Assembly (NCBI RefSeq): GCF_023238205.1
Contig: NZ_CP096660.1
Location: forward strand, 1 to 64,000
Source: Halorussus limi
GTDB taxonomy: Archaea > Halobacteriota > Halobacteria > Halobacteriales > Haladaptataceae
Direction of reading: 5' to 3'
Length of the DNA: 64,000 nt
The position numbers and the translations under genes are program-made. Below the pieces are notes generated by a model, which saw only the letters and a list, made by a program, of their open reading frames with translations, was not told where the DNA came from and did not search any database. Below, piece after piece: positions 7,519 through 15,119 of this stretch (position 1 is its first letter; each line of letters begins with the position of its first letter).

Positions 7519-7797
7519 ATGCAACCGATGGAAGCCGCCTACGTCGTACTCAGCGCGGTCCTCGTCGTCGCGGGTCTCACGCTCGTCGCCAAGTCGGCCC
7601 GCGCGTACCTCGAAACCGAGAGTCGCTCGATGCTCCTGCTGACTATCGGGTTCTCGCTCGTTGTCGCGGCCGCAGTCGCGACCACCTTCAGCGCGTTCAT
7701 GACCAACTTCACCCAGAGCAGGGTCCTGCTCACGGTCAACTACGCGGTCACGACGCTCGGCTACGTCTTCATCGTGACCAGCGTCCGGGCGCAGTAA
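7519..7797 (+). CDS. Small three-helix membrane protein
   Basis: A 92-residue protein with three predicted transmembrane segments (about residues 5-24, 37-59 and 68-87) and short polar linkers. I cannot assign a function. Similar small haloarchaeal membrane proteins are often encoded next to winged-helix regulators or redox genes, and a comparable gene lies at 57936. It follows the dehydrogenase on the same strand after 71 bases that contain an AT-rich stretch, which suggests its own promoter. Confidence 0.7.
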   Translation: MQPMEAAYVVLSAVLVVAGLTLVAKSARAYLETESRSMLLLTIGFSLVVAAAVATTFSAFMTNFTQSRVLLTVNYAVTTLGYVFIVTSVRAQ

Positions 7798-7876
7798 CGC
7801 CGGATTTCTCTCCCGCTCCTTTTGCCATCCTGCCGACTCGCAAACCTACTTGCCGGGCGACGCCGACGGTGTACCC

Positions 7877-8647
7877 GTGACAGACACCTCCGAGTTCAGG
7901 CGACGCCTCCGCGACGGCGACCCCGTGGTCGGCCACTGGCTCTCGGTCGGCCACCCGGCGGTCGCGGAGGTCTGCGCCCGCGACGCCGACTTCGCGGTCG
8001 TGGACACCGAACACGCGCCGACCGACCTCGAAACCGTGGCGAACGTGGCTCGCGCAATCGAATCCGCGGGGGACGCGGTTCCGCTGGCCCGCGTCGCGTG
8101 GAACGACCCCGTGCGAATCAAGCGCGCGCTCGACACCGGCGTTTCCGGTGTCCTCGTGCCGATGGTCGAGTCGGCCGAGGAGGCCCGCGAGGCGGTCGAA
8201 GCGACGCGCTACCCGCCCGAGGGCGTCCGGGGAATCGCGGGGTCGCGCGCCAACGACTACGGCCGGGACCTCGCCGCGCAGGTCGAGGGCGACGAGCGGA
8301 CGCCCGTGACCGTCGTACAGGTCGAGTCCGAGCGAGCGGTCGCTAACGCGGGCGACATCGCCGCGGTCGAGGGCGTGGACGCCCTTCTCGTCGGCCCGGC
8401 CGACCTCTCGGGGTCGCTGGGCGTCTTCGGCGAGTACGAGTCCGAGACCTTCCGCGAGGCGGTCGAGTCGGTCCTCGACCGGGCCCACGCGGCCGACGCG
8501 CCGGTCGGCACGCTGGCGACGAACGACGACGAGATTCGGCTCTGGGCCGACTACGGCTACGACTACCAAATCGTGGGCACCGACGCGGGCTACCTCGCTT
8601 CGGGGGCCGAGCGGGCCCGGAGCGCCTACGAGGACGCGATGCGATGA
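7877..8647 (+). CDS. HpcH/HpaI-family class II aldolase
   Basis: A TIM-barrel enzyme of about 256 residues in the HpcH/HpaI aldolase family, which cleaves or forms 2-keto-3-deoxy or 4-hydroxy-2-oxo acids in a metal-dependent reaction. Family landmarks are the GHWLSVGHPAVAEV opening strand, FAVVDTEHAP (metal-ligand and general-base region), GVLVPMVESAEEAREAVEATRYPP, GVRGIAGSRANDYG and VDALLVGPADLSGSLG. The GTG at 7877 gives a start that matches the family; the frame extends to 7850 without a better codon. Its stop overlaps the ATG of the following PLP enzyme (ATGA), so the two are co-translated. The true substrate is not evident. Confidence 0.88.
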   Translation: MTDTSEFRRRLRDGDPVVGHWLSVGHPAVAEVCARDADFAVVDTEHAPTDLETVANVARAIESAGDAVPLARVAWNDPVRIKRALDTGVSGVLVPMVESAEEAREAVEATRYPPEGVRGIAGSRANDYGRDLAAQVEGDERTPVTVVQVESERAVANAGDIAAVEGVDALLVGPADLSGSLGVFGEYESETFREAVESVLDRAHAADAPVGTLATNDDEIRLWADYGYDYQIVGTDAGYLASGAERARSAYEDAMR

Positions 8648-9915
8648 CCGGCGACTCGCCCGAAATCGCGAGCGACTCTCGCGACCTGACCTGCTACCGG
8701 TGCGGTGCGAACGCGGCGTTCCCCGACCGCAAGCGGTGCGACTGCGGCGAACCGCTCTGGTTCGACACCGACGCCGCGGCCGAGGCGTTCGCGTGGCCCG
8801 ACGCGGGAACCGGCGTCAGTCGCTACGCCGACCTCCTCCCCGTCGAAACTGGGGGCGACTCCCGGACCGACGGCGGCGTGAGCGCGGCCGCCGGCTCGAC
8901 GCCGCTCGTCCGCGCGTCGGGCCTCGACGCCGACGCGGGGTGCCGACTCTGGCTGAAAGACGAGAGCGAGAACCCGACGGGGAGTTTCAAGGACCGGGGG
9001 AGCGCGGTGGGCGTCGCGTGGGCCGCGCGGGCGGGCCGCGAGTGGGTCGGAACCGTCTCGCACGGCAACATGGCGATGAGCGTGGCCGCGAACGCCGCGG
9101 GGGTCGGCGGCAGCGGGTCGCCCCGCGCGCTGGTCCTCGTTCCCGACGACATCTCCGAGGAGCGACTCGCCGCCATCGCGCAGTACGACCCCGAACTCGT
9201 CCGGGTCGCGGGCGACTACGGCCGCCTCTACCGCGAGACGCTCGACGCCGACGCGCCGGTCGAGTTCGTCAACTCCGACACGCCCCTGCGCGTGGCCGGC
9301 CAGAAGACCACGGCGCTCGAAATCTGCGAGGCGTTCGCCGCGGAGACGCGCACTCGGACGAAGCGCGCGCCAGACGCCATCGTCCTCCCGGTCAGCAGCG
9401 GCGGCCACGCCAGCGCGACGTGGAAGGCCCTGCGCGAACTCCGGACCGCCGGCCTCTTCGCGGCGGCCGACCTCCCGCGCCTCTACTTCGTGCAGGCCGC
9501 GGCCTGCGACCCCATCGCCGCGGCGTACCGCGATGGAAACGACTCGGTGATGCCCGCGGACGACGCCGGCGACACCGTCGCCTACTCCATCGCCAACGCC
9601 GACCCGCCGAGCGGGACCCGGGCGCTCGCGGCGGCCCGCGCGACCGACGGCGCGGTCCTGTCGGTCCCGGACGACGAGATTCTCGACGCGAAGGCGACGC
9701 TGGCCAGCGAGGCGGGGTTCTGCGTCGAACCGGCCTCGGCGACGACGCTCGCCGGAATTCGGCGACTCGCCGACTCGGGCGAACTCGACGCCGACGACGA
9801 CGTAGTCGCGGTGCTGACCGGCACGGGGTTCCGGGAACTGGACGCCGGGAGCGCGACCACCGAGACGGTCGCGCTGGGGGACCTGTCCGAGCGCCTGCGG
9901 GCGCTCACCGCGTAG
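8644..9915 (+). CDS. thrC: Threonine synthase-like PLP enzyme
   Basis: A 423-residue fold-type II PLP enzyme. The N-terminal zinc-ribbon-like segment (CYRCGA and RCDCGE) is typical of archaeal threonine synthases. The PLP lysine is in ENPTGSFKDRG around residues 108-118, the phosphate-binding stretch is in SSGGHASATWKA, and a late GTG motif precedes the C terminus. Threonine synthase converts O-phosphohomoserine to threonine in the cytoplasm. Because haloarchaea often carry several paralogues and this copy is coupled to an aldolase gene, another beta-elimination or replacement reaction is possible. The gene tail overlaps the oppositely oriented small gene by 11 bases. Confidence 0.82.
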   Translation: MTGDSPEIASDSRDLTCYRCGANAAFPDRKRCDCGEPLWFDTDAAAEAFAWPDAGTGVSRYADLLPVETGGDSRTDGGVSAAAGSTPLVRASGLDADAGCRLWLKDESENPTGSFKDRGSAVGVAWAARAGREWVGTVSHGNMAMSVAANAAGVGGSGSPRALVLVPDDISEERLAAIAQYDPELVRVAGDYGRLYRETLDADAPVEFVNSDTPLRVAGQKTTALEICEAFAAETRTRTKRAPDAIVLPVSSGGHASATWKALRELRTAGLFAAADLPRLYFVQAAACDPIAAAYRDGNDSVMPADDAGDTVAYSIANADPPSGTRALAAARATDGAVLSVPDDEILDAKATLASEAGFCVEPASATTLAGIRRLADSGELDADDDVVAVLTGTGFRELDAGSATTETVALGDLSERLRALTA

Positions 9916-10132
9916 ACTCCGAGTCGGACGGCGGGTCGCGCGGTCGGTTCCCCGGCGGGTCCCGCGACCGACCCGCGGCGACGAGCGATCCGACCGCGAG
10001 GACGAACAGGTAGAAGGTGACGACTCGCCCGGCCCCCCAGACGAGGTGGCCGTCGCCGAACAGCGGTTCGACGAGTCGGACGACCGGATACACGAGCGTT
10101 TCGAGGCCGAACGCGCCGTCGCCGAACAGCAT
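9905..10132 (-). CDS. Small membrane protein, second gene of a pair
   Basis: A protein of about 75 residues with one or two hydrophobic segments (LVYPVVRLVEPLFG and VTFYLFVLAVGSLVAAG) and a charged, proline-rich tail. No family recognised. The frame is open from a GTG at 10138 that would overlap the stop of the upstream gene as GTGA; the ATG two codons later is the alternative. Either way, it is coupled to the gene at 10135-10314. Its 3' end overlaps the threonine synthase-like gene. Confidence 0.55.
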   Translation of the reverse strand: MLFGDGAFGLETLVYPVVRLVEPLFGDGHLVWGAGRVVTFYLFVLAVGSLVAAGRSRDPPGNRPRDPPSDSESTR

Positions 10133-10134
10133 CG

Positions 10135-10314
10135 TCACACATACGACGGCAGAAAGAGGATTCGGTAGACCGGCGACGCGTAGATGTCCACGACTTCGGG
10201 GAGCAAGCCACCGAGCGCGAGGAACCCGAACACGGCGAGGGACGTTCTGGACGCGAGCGCGGTTCGGAGCGAGCGGAGGGCGGCCACGTCCGTAACCTCT
10301 TCGGCGTCAGACAA
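10135..10314 (-). CDS. Small membrane protein, first gene of a pair
   Basis: A 59-residue protein starting at a TTG (MSDAEEVTDVAALRSLRTAL...) with a single long hydrophobic segment, SLAVFGFLALGGLLPEVVDI, followed by a short amphipathic end. It is immediately followed by, and overlaps, the gene at 9905-10132, so the two probably form a membrane-protein pair. The start was chosen because the acidic N terminus is typical for haloarchaea and the frame further upstream is not codon-like. Function unknown. Confidence 0.5.
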   Translation of the reverse strand: MSDAEEVTDVAALRSLRTALASRTSLAVFGFLALGGLLPEVVDIYASPVYRILFLPSYV

Positions 10315-10324
10315 AAAGGCCGAG

Positions 10325-10564
10325 CTACTCGTCGGCGAAGCGAATCTCCTCGATTTCCCGGCGCTCGCCGTCCGGGCCGTCGTCTTCGTACTTGTAGCGG
10401 ACCTCCGACTCCTCGTCCTCGGCGACTCGATGCGAACCGTCGCAGAACGGGTAGTCCTCCGAGAGGCCGCAGAGGCAGACCGCAATGTCGCCTTTCTCGT
10501 CGTCGAGGTCGCTCTCGTCCAGTCGGAGCGGTCCGGTCGCCTCGTGCGTGACTTCGCGGGCCAT
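10325..10564 (-). CDS. CDGSH iron-sulfur domain protein
   Basis: A 79-residue protein with the 2Fe-2S binding pattern C-X-C-X8-CDGSH: C30, C32, C41 and H45. One His ligand makes the cluster redox-active and pH-sensitive, and such proteins act in electron transfer or Fe-S trafficking. The ATG at 10564 is preferred over a GTG two codons upstream. It has no membrane anchor, unlike eukaryotic mitoNEET. The neighbouring genes (Old Yellow Enzyme-type oxidoreductase upstream, small membrane pair downstream) share its strand and may be read together. Confidence 0.88.
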   Translation of the reverse strand: MAREVTHEATGPLRLDESDLDDEKGDIAVCLCGLSEDYPFCDGSHRVAEDEESEVRYKYEDDGPDGERREIEEIRFADE

Positions 10565-10589
10565 GCCCACCGGTAGGAACCGAACGGTC

Positions 10590-11912
10590 TTAATCCCCGT
10601 TTTCGCGCGCCCGGTCGTACGCGCCGTCCCGCGCGAGTTCGCCGCGCTCGGCCAGCACCTCGGGCGTCCGGCAGACGCCGTTCGCGCCCGTGACCTGCGG
10701 CACCGTGCAGTTGTTGCAGTTCTCGCAGACGGCCGCCGCGCGCTCCGCGTCCAGAATCCGGGCGGGGAGTCGCGGTTCGGCGTAGAACGGGCGGCCCATC
10801 CCCACGGCGTCGCAGGCCGGCGGCCCGCCGTCGTCCCCCAGTAGCCGGTCCATCTGCTCGCGCGAGCGAATCCCCCCTTCGAGCAGGACCGGAACCGAGA
10901 CCCGTTCGCGGACGCGACGGGCGAGGTCGGCGTTCCACGCGGGTTCGAAGCCGTAGAATGCGCCCTCGATTCTGTTGGCGGCCGCGACCAGCGCGGCCTT
11001 CCACCGACTGCCGAACGCCGCGACGTACCCCTCCCGGAAGTCGGGGTCGCGCCACGCTCGCTCCGGGAACCGCCCGCGGACGATGCTCATGTCCCAGAAC
11101 GTCGAGACCCGGACCGGCACGAAGGCGTCGTAGCCGACTCGGTCGAGTCGCTCACAAATCGCTACGGCGTCGTCGGCGGTGAGGTGGCGGCGGACGAACG
11201 GCGGGGCCTCGGTCTCGGCGGGCACCTTCGCCATCACGGGGAGGTCGCCCGCCCGCGCGCGAATCTCGTCGTAAACCACCTCGAAGAAGCGCGCGCCGTC
11301 GCCGAACTCGTCGTCGCGGCGGTTGTAGAACGGCGAGAGGAACTGCTGGAGGATGCCCATGTTCGCGCCCGCGAGGTGGACGCCGTCGTAGCCGGCGTCG
11401 GCGGCGTTGGCCGCCGCGCGCCCGAAGTCGGCCACGAGGTCGTACACCTCGTCGGTCGAGAGGACGCGGGGGTCGAGTTCGAGGAACCCCAACCGGTCGG
11501 CGGCCCGGAGCGGCCACGGCGGCCGCGAGACCGCGAGTTGGTTCAGGTCGGGGTTGGCCCGGCGGTACCCGACGTGCCACGTCTCCATGCTCCGGAGGCC
11601 GCCGTGGTCCAACTGCGCGAAGACGCGCCCGCCGCGGTCGTGAATCGCGTCGGGCACCGCCGACAGACGCGCGGCGAACTCCGGGTCGGCGAGCGGCGTC
11701 ATCGCCGGCGCGACTCGGCCGCCCGCCTCCCGGACGGGGGACGCGCCCTGACAGACCAACCCCGCGCCGGCGGCCGCGGCGGGTTCGAGTTCGTCGACGA
11801 GAGTCTCCGGAGCGTCGGGACCGTCGCCCGCGCATTCGAGGAGTGGGGCGCGGTAGAGCCGGTTCGGTAGTTCGACGCCGCCGATTTCGAGGGGGGCTTC
11901 GAGTTCGGACAC
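10590..11912 (-). CDS. Old Yellow Enzyme-family NADH:flavin oxidoreductase
   Basis: A 440-residue FMN-binding TIM barrel of the OYE/2,4-dienoyl-CoA reductase family. The N terminus (EIGGVELPNRLYRAPL) is the usual FMN-proximal strand, and VFAQLDHGGL and DGVHLAGANMGILQQFLSPFYNRRDDEFG match the substrate-binding and conserved regions. A C-terminal cysteine cluster, CENCNNC plus a later Cys in VCRTP, resembles the 4Fe-4S site of the longer family members, but the extra NAD/FAD domain of dienoyl-CoA reductase is absent. It should reduce activated C=C bonds in enals or enoates. The start is a GTG. The region to the right is AT-rich and non-coding. Confidence 0.85.
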   Translation of the reverse strand: MSELEAPLEIGGVELPNRLYRAPLLECAGDGPDAPETLVDELEPAAAAGAGLVCQGASPVREAGGRVAPAMTPLADPEFAARLSAVPDAIHDRGGRVFAQLDHGGLRSMETWHVGYRRANPDLNQLAVSRPPWPLRAADRLGFLELDPRVLSTDEVYDLVADFGRAAANAADAGYDGVHLAGANMGILQQFLSPFYNRRDDEFGDGARFFEVVYDEIRARAGDLPVMAKVPAETEAPPFVRRHLTADDAVAICERLDRVGYDAFVPVRVSTFWDMSIVRGRFPERAWRDPDFREGYVAAFGSRWKAALVAAANRIEGAFYGFEPAWNADLARRVRERVSVPVLLEGGIRSREQMDRLLGDDGGPPACDAVGMGRPFYAEPRLPARILDAERAAAVCENCNNCTVPQVTGANGVCRTPEVLAERGELARDGAYDRARENGD

Positions 11913-12329
11913 GCTCCCGTCGTGGTTCGACGGGTTTCGGGTAAAGTGTTGGGCCGCGGATGGTCTCGGACGGGAAGCTATTCCGCTCCCGGTTTGCGTC
12001 GCTCCGAGGTTGGCTTGTCGCCGCCGTTCTCAGACGCCTGTATCTTTCTTTCAGCCGTATCTACACACCCCAAAGAACGAATATCATTTCTTCACCGAAA
12101 CACTTTTTAGCCCCTGGGCTGAATTATTACAAGAAGAAAAGTTCCGAAAGTAAATCGGCGCTCTTTTCTATCAGTTCCGCGTAGCTTTTTCTCCGGCGCT
12201 CGAATCCGAGCGGTTCGGGCGCGCTCGTAGGTGTAATCGCTACCGACCGCTTCGTCACCCGCGCGCGGCGACGCCGCGGTCGGCCGACGCGCACCGCCAA
12301 CCAGCCGACTCCCCAGTCTCGATTCAACC
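11913..12329. other. Gene-free gap with an AT-rich core
   Basis: The 417-base gap between divergent genes is markedly AT-rich from about 12030 to 12190 compared with the rest of the window. A short inverted pair, AGCCCC and GGGGCT-like (AGCCCCTGGGCT near 12110), is present. Reading frames here have no haloarchaeal codon bias, so I call no gene. It presumably holds the promoters of the oxidoreductase (minus) and the NUDIX-like gene (plus). Confidence 0.5.
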
Positions 12330-12902
12330 ATGCACGACGACACGCAAGCGACCGACGACGCACCGTCCGCCCAGACGCCGCCCATCGACTCGCTCATCGA
12401 CCCCGAGCGCCTCCGTGACTGCGAGGACGTCCCGTTCACCGAGGAGACGGCGGTCCACGACGACCGCGACCACTGTAACACCGATATCGAGGGCAGAGCC
12501 GTGGTCGGTGTTACCAACGACGCAGGGGAAGTCCTCCTCGCAGTTCACGAGGAGGAGTCCGTCGCCATGCTCCCGCACGCCGGGGTCGAACCGGGGGACG
12601 ACTGGGTCGCGGTCGGCCGCGATACGGTCGAAATCACGACCGAACTCCCCTTCGAAATCGACGGCGTGGCGGTCGTCCGAGAAATCGACCACGTCGTCGA
12701 AGGCGAGGACGAACCGCACGCGACGACCTACGGCGTCGTCTTCCGCGCTTCGCTCGCGTGCGACCCCGAACGTGCAGTCGTCGGGGACCCCAGTCACCCG
12801 GAAAACGAGCATTGGAACGCCGAGTGGTTCGATGCGGTCCCCGAGAACACGCCTCAGGGCGACGGTCTCGTAGAAGACGACATCCGCCTGTTCGTGGACT
12901 GA
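12330..12902 (+). CDS. NUDIX-like hydrolase domain protein
   Basis: A 190-residue acidic protein whose middle part reads as a NUDIX fold: GRAVVGVTNDAGEVLLAVHEEE on the first strands, then a region where the catalytic box should be (VEPGDDWVAVGRDTVEITTELPFEI), followed by VREIDHVVEGEDEPHATTYGVVFRAS and the late strand NEHWNAEWFDAVPENT. The canonical G-X5-E-X7-REUXEEXGU box is not intact, so catalytic activity is doubtful. It may be a binding-only or specialised member. A degraded phased block follows between this gene and the convergent HTTM gene. Confidence 0.65.
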   Translation: MHDDTQATDDAPSAQTPPIDSLIDPERLRDCEDVPFTEETAVHDDRDHCNTDIEGRAVVGVTNDAGEVLLAVHEEESVAMLPHAGVEPGDDWVAVGRDTVEITTELPFEIDGVAVVREIDHVVEGEDEPHATTYGVVFRASLACDPERAVVGDPSHPENEHWNAEWFDAVPENTPQGDGLVEDDIRLFVD

Positions 12903-12962
12903 CGTTTTCTAAAACGCAAACCTGGCCAAAAACGTAAACGTTTGCGTAAATGCAAACGACTC
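12903..12962. repeat. 6-bp phased CGNWWN block, copy 7 (degraded)
   Basis: CG occurs at 12903, 12915, 12933, 12939, 12945 and 12957, all in the same six-base register. Intervening positions are CT, CC, CA and TG, so the block keeps phase but has lost several CGs. It overlaps the last base of convergence between the NUDIX-like and HTTM genes and is non-coding. Confidence 0.7.
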
Positions 12963-13025
12963 GATACGGAACGACTTCGAGACGCTCGCCGTCGGTCGAA
13001 ATCGGCGACTCGAAGCCCCGCTAAG

Positions 13026-14552
13026 TCACGCCGACCCGCACGACTGCTCGTGCATCTTCACCCGGTTCGTCGGGTCCGGGCCGTCGAGTCGAACCGGTTG
13101 CTCGACGTAGTAGAGAGCGACTCGCTCCACGTCGTCCTCGTGGGTCGCGTTCCACCGTTCGCAGAGGTAGTCCGCGAAGTGAGGCCGGAGCGGTTCGGCC
13201 GCGCTCGCCCGGAGGTCCATCATGTACTTGAACCACCTGACGTTCCGATAGCTCGCGGCCACGTCTGGCGGTTCGTCCCACCTGACCGCCCGGCGGTGGA
13301 ACACGTCGGCGCGCTCGCCCGACTCCAGTCGCCCCGGCACGACGTACCACCCGTCGGTCGTCCGGGGTTCGGGCGCGAACATGTCCCACCGGTACTCCTC
13401 CGGGTCCGCCGCCGAACTCACGTCTTCGGGCAGGGCGACGTACCCGAGCGCGGCCGCGTTCCAGACGAGGACGAGCGCGAGCAGGCCCCCGACGACCGGC
13501 GGGCGGGCGCGACTCGCCCACCGGCCGAGGCGGCGTACGCCGCCGGGAACGCGGCGGCGGACGTTCGGGAGCGCGGCGGCGACTCGCGCCGGCGCGTCCG
13601 TCTCGTCGAGCCACTCGCCCAGTCGCGACTCGCGGACCCTCGCGCCCGCGGCGTCCCAGAAGACGCCGGGCAGGAACGGAATCAGCCCCGCGATGGAGAG
13701 CAGCGGGAAGACGGTGATGCGCATCGTCAGCGCCATCCCGAGGTGCATCCCGACGAACAGCGCGGCGAACGCGGCCCGCGCCCATCCGGTCAACAGCAGG
13801 AGTCCGACGGAGGTCACGAGCAGCCCGAGCCACACCCTGTCGAAGGCCCTGAGCAGCGCCGGATACTGCGCCAGCGTCTCGCCGAGTCCCACAGTCAACT
13901 GGTCCAGATTGAACACGTACAGAATCGCCTCGCCGCTCACCCACAGCTCTCCCCGGAGCTTGTAGACCGCGTTCGTGGTGTAGACCAGCACGACCTGAAG
14001 TAGCAGCGCGGCGGACGCGACGCTGGCCACTCGCCCGGACCGCTCGGTCTCCCGACGCGCTCCGTCCCGCGCGCGCCGGAGCGCGTCCACCGACCACCGC
14101 CTCCCCAGCGGCAGGAACGCGCCCCAGAGCAGCAGGCGTCGGAGCATCGAGTCGCCGCCGTTGAGCAGGACGGGGTTCCGGGCGTGGAGCGAGACCACGA
14201 GGACGAACGACACCACCGTGGCCAGTCGCGTCCGGTAGCCGACCGCGAGCGCCACCGCGAACGCTCCGGCGACCAGAAAGAGCAGTCCCACCGCCCACGG
14301 CGACCCGAAGCGGGCGTGAATCGAGACGAGGGCGATACCGCCGAACTGCTCGCGGAGGACCGACCGCGGCAGGACCCCGGCGTCGGTGTAGAACGCCACG
14401 AGGTCCCGCGACCGCAGGTAGAGGTCCGTCAACAGGAGGAGACCGAGCGAGACACGGAGCGCGGCCAGCGCCCGCGGGTCCACGCCGAACCGGCGCGAAA
14501 GCGCACTCCCGGCGCGGTCCCGGAACCCCGCCGCGAACGATTGCACGTCCAT
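13026..14552 (-). CDS. HTTM-domain multi-pass membrane protein
   Basis: A 508-residue membrane protein. The HTTM-type domain spans about residues 15-330 and has at least six hydrophobic segments, including LAALRVSLGLLLLTDLYLR near the start, a pattern related to vitamin K-dependent gamma-carboxylase. The second part (about 365-508) is a soluble domain containing RWDMFAPEPRTTDGWYVVPG, which occurs repeatedly in this family. The haloarchaeal substrate is unknown. Haloarchaea lack the vertebrate clotting targets, and no partner is obvious. The ATG at 14552 is 88 bases from the divergent antiporter-subunit gene, so the two may share a regulatory region. Confidence 0.8.
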   Translation of the reverse strand: MDVQSFAAGFRDRAGSALSRRFGVDPRALAALRVSLGLLLLTDLYLRSRDLVAFYTDAGVLPRSVLREQFGGIALVSIHARFGSPWAVGLLFLVAGAFAVALAVGYRTRLATVVSFVLVVSLHARNPVLLNGGDSMLRRLLLWGAFLPLGRRWSVDALRRARDGARRETERSGRVASVASAALLLQVVLVYTTNAVYKLRGELWVSGEAILYVFNLDQLTVGLGETLAQYPALLRAFDRVWLGLLVTSVGLLLLTGWARAAFAALFVGMHLGMALTMRITVFPLLSIAGLIPFLPGVFWDAAGARVRESRLGEWLDETDAPARVAAALPNVRRRVPGGVRRLGRWASRARPPVVGGLLALVLVWNAAALGYVALPEDVSSAADPEEYRWDMFAPEPRTTDGWYVVPGRLESGERADVFHRRAVRWDEPPDVAASYRNVRWFKYMMDLRASAAEPLRPHFADYLCERWNATHEDDVERVALYYVEQPVRLDGPDPTNRVKMHEQSCGSA

Positions 14553-14639
14553 GATACGCCGCGTTATCAGCTACGACTTGTAAACGTAGCGAAGCGACCG
14601 CCGCCGGGAGTTAAGTCGGAAGTCGTCGTACGGACCGAC

Positions 14640-15119
14640 GTGACGGTCTACGAGACGGACCTCCCCGGCGTGGGTCGCAAGTTCGAGTACGAAATCGACG
14701 GCGACGACCGCCTCGTCGTACTCATCCACCACGACGGCAGGCGCGAGGTGTTCCGGCGACCCTCCGCCGAGGCCGACAGCGAGAAGCTCTTCGAACTCTC
14801 CGACCGGCAGGCTCGCGAGTTCGGCACCCTTCTCGAAGGCGCGTACTTCCAACCCGTCGATTTGGAGCGCGTGCAGGTGCCGCTCGGCGAGGAGATAATC
14901 GAGTGGCACGAGGTCGGTCCCGACTCGTCGGCGGTCGGTCGCTCGCTTGCCGACTCCAACGTCCGGCACGAGACGGGCACGTCCGTCCTCGCGGTTCAAC
15001 GCGCCGACGAGACGGTCGGGAATCCGCCGCCGGAGTTCGAGTTGAGCGCGGGCGACGTGGTCGTCGCGCTCGGCACCCGCGCCGAGCACCGGACGCTGTC
15101 GGACCTCCTGTCGGACTGA
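14640..15119 (+). CDS. KhtT-like TrkA-C domain regulatory subunit of a cation/proton antiporter
   Basis: A 159-residue cytoplasmic protein starting at GTG 14640. The N-terminal half (VYETDLPGVGRKFEYEIDGD...) is the small beta-rich domain of KhtT-type proteins, and the C-terminal half (SAVGRSLADSNVRHETGTSVLAVQRADE, then FELSAGDVVVALGTRAEHRTL) is a TrkA-C/RCK-C domain that binds nucleotides or ions. It overlaps the CPA2 antiporter gene by one base (TGATG), so the two form a channel plus gate operon. The expected job is gating K+ efflux in response to pH, salt or a nucleotide. Confidence 0.85.
   Translation: MTVYETDLPGVGRKFEYEIDGDDRLVVLIHHDGRREVFRRPSAEADSEKLFELSDRQAREFGTLLEGAYFQPVDLERVQVPLGEEIIEWHEVGPDSSAVGRSLADSNVRHETGTSVLAVQRADETVGNPPPEFELSAGDVVVALGTRAEHRTLSDLLSD

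Noticed and set aside
11922-12184. Two short plus-strand ORFs in the AT-rich gap
   Set aside because: Lys/Ser-rich, AT-biased, unlike haloarchaeal proteins; likely spurious.
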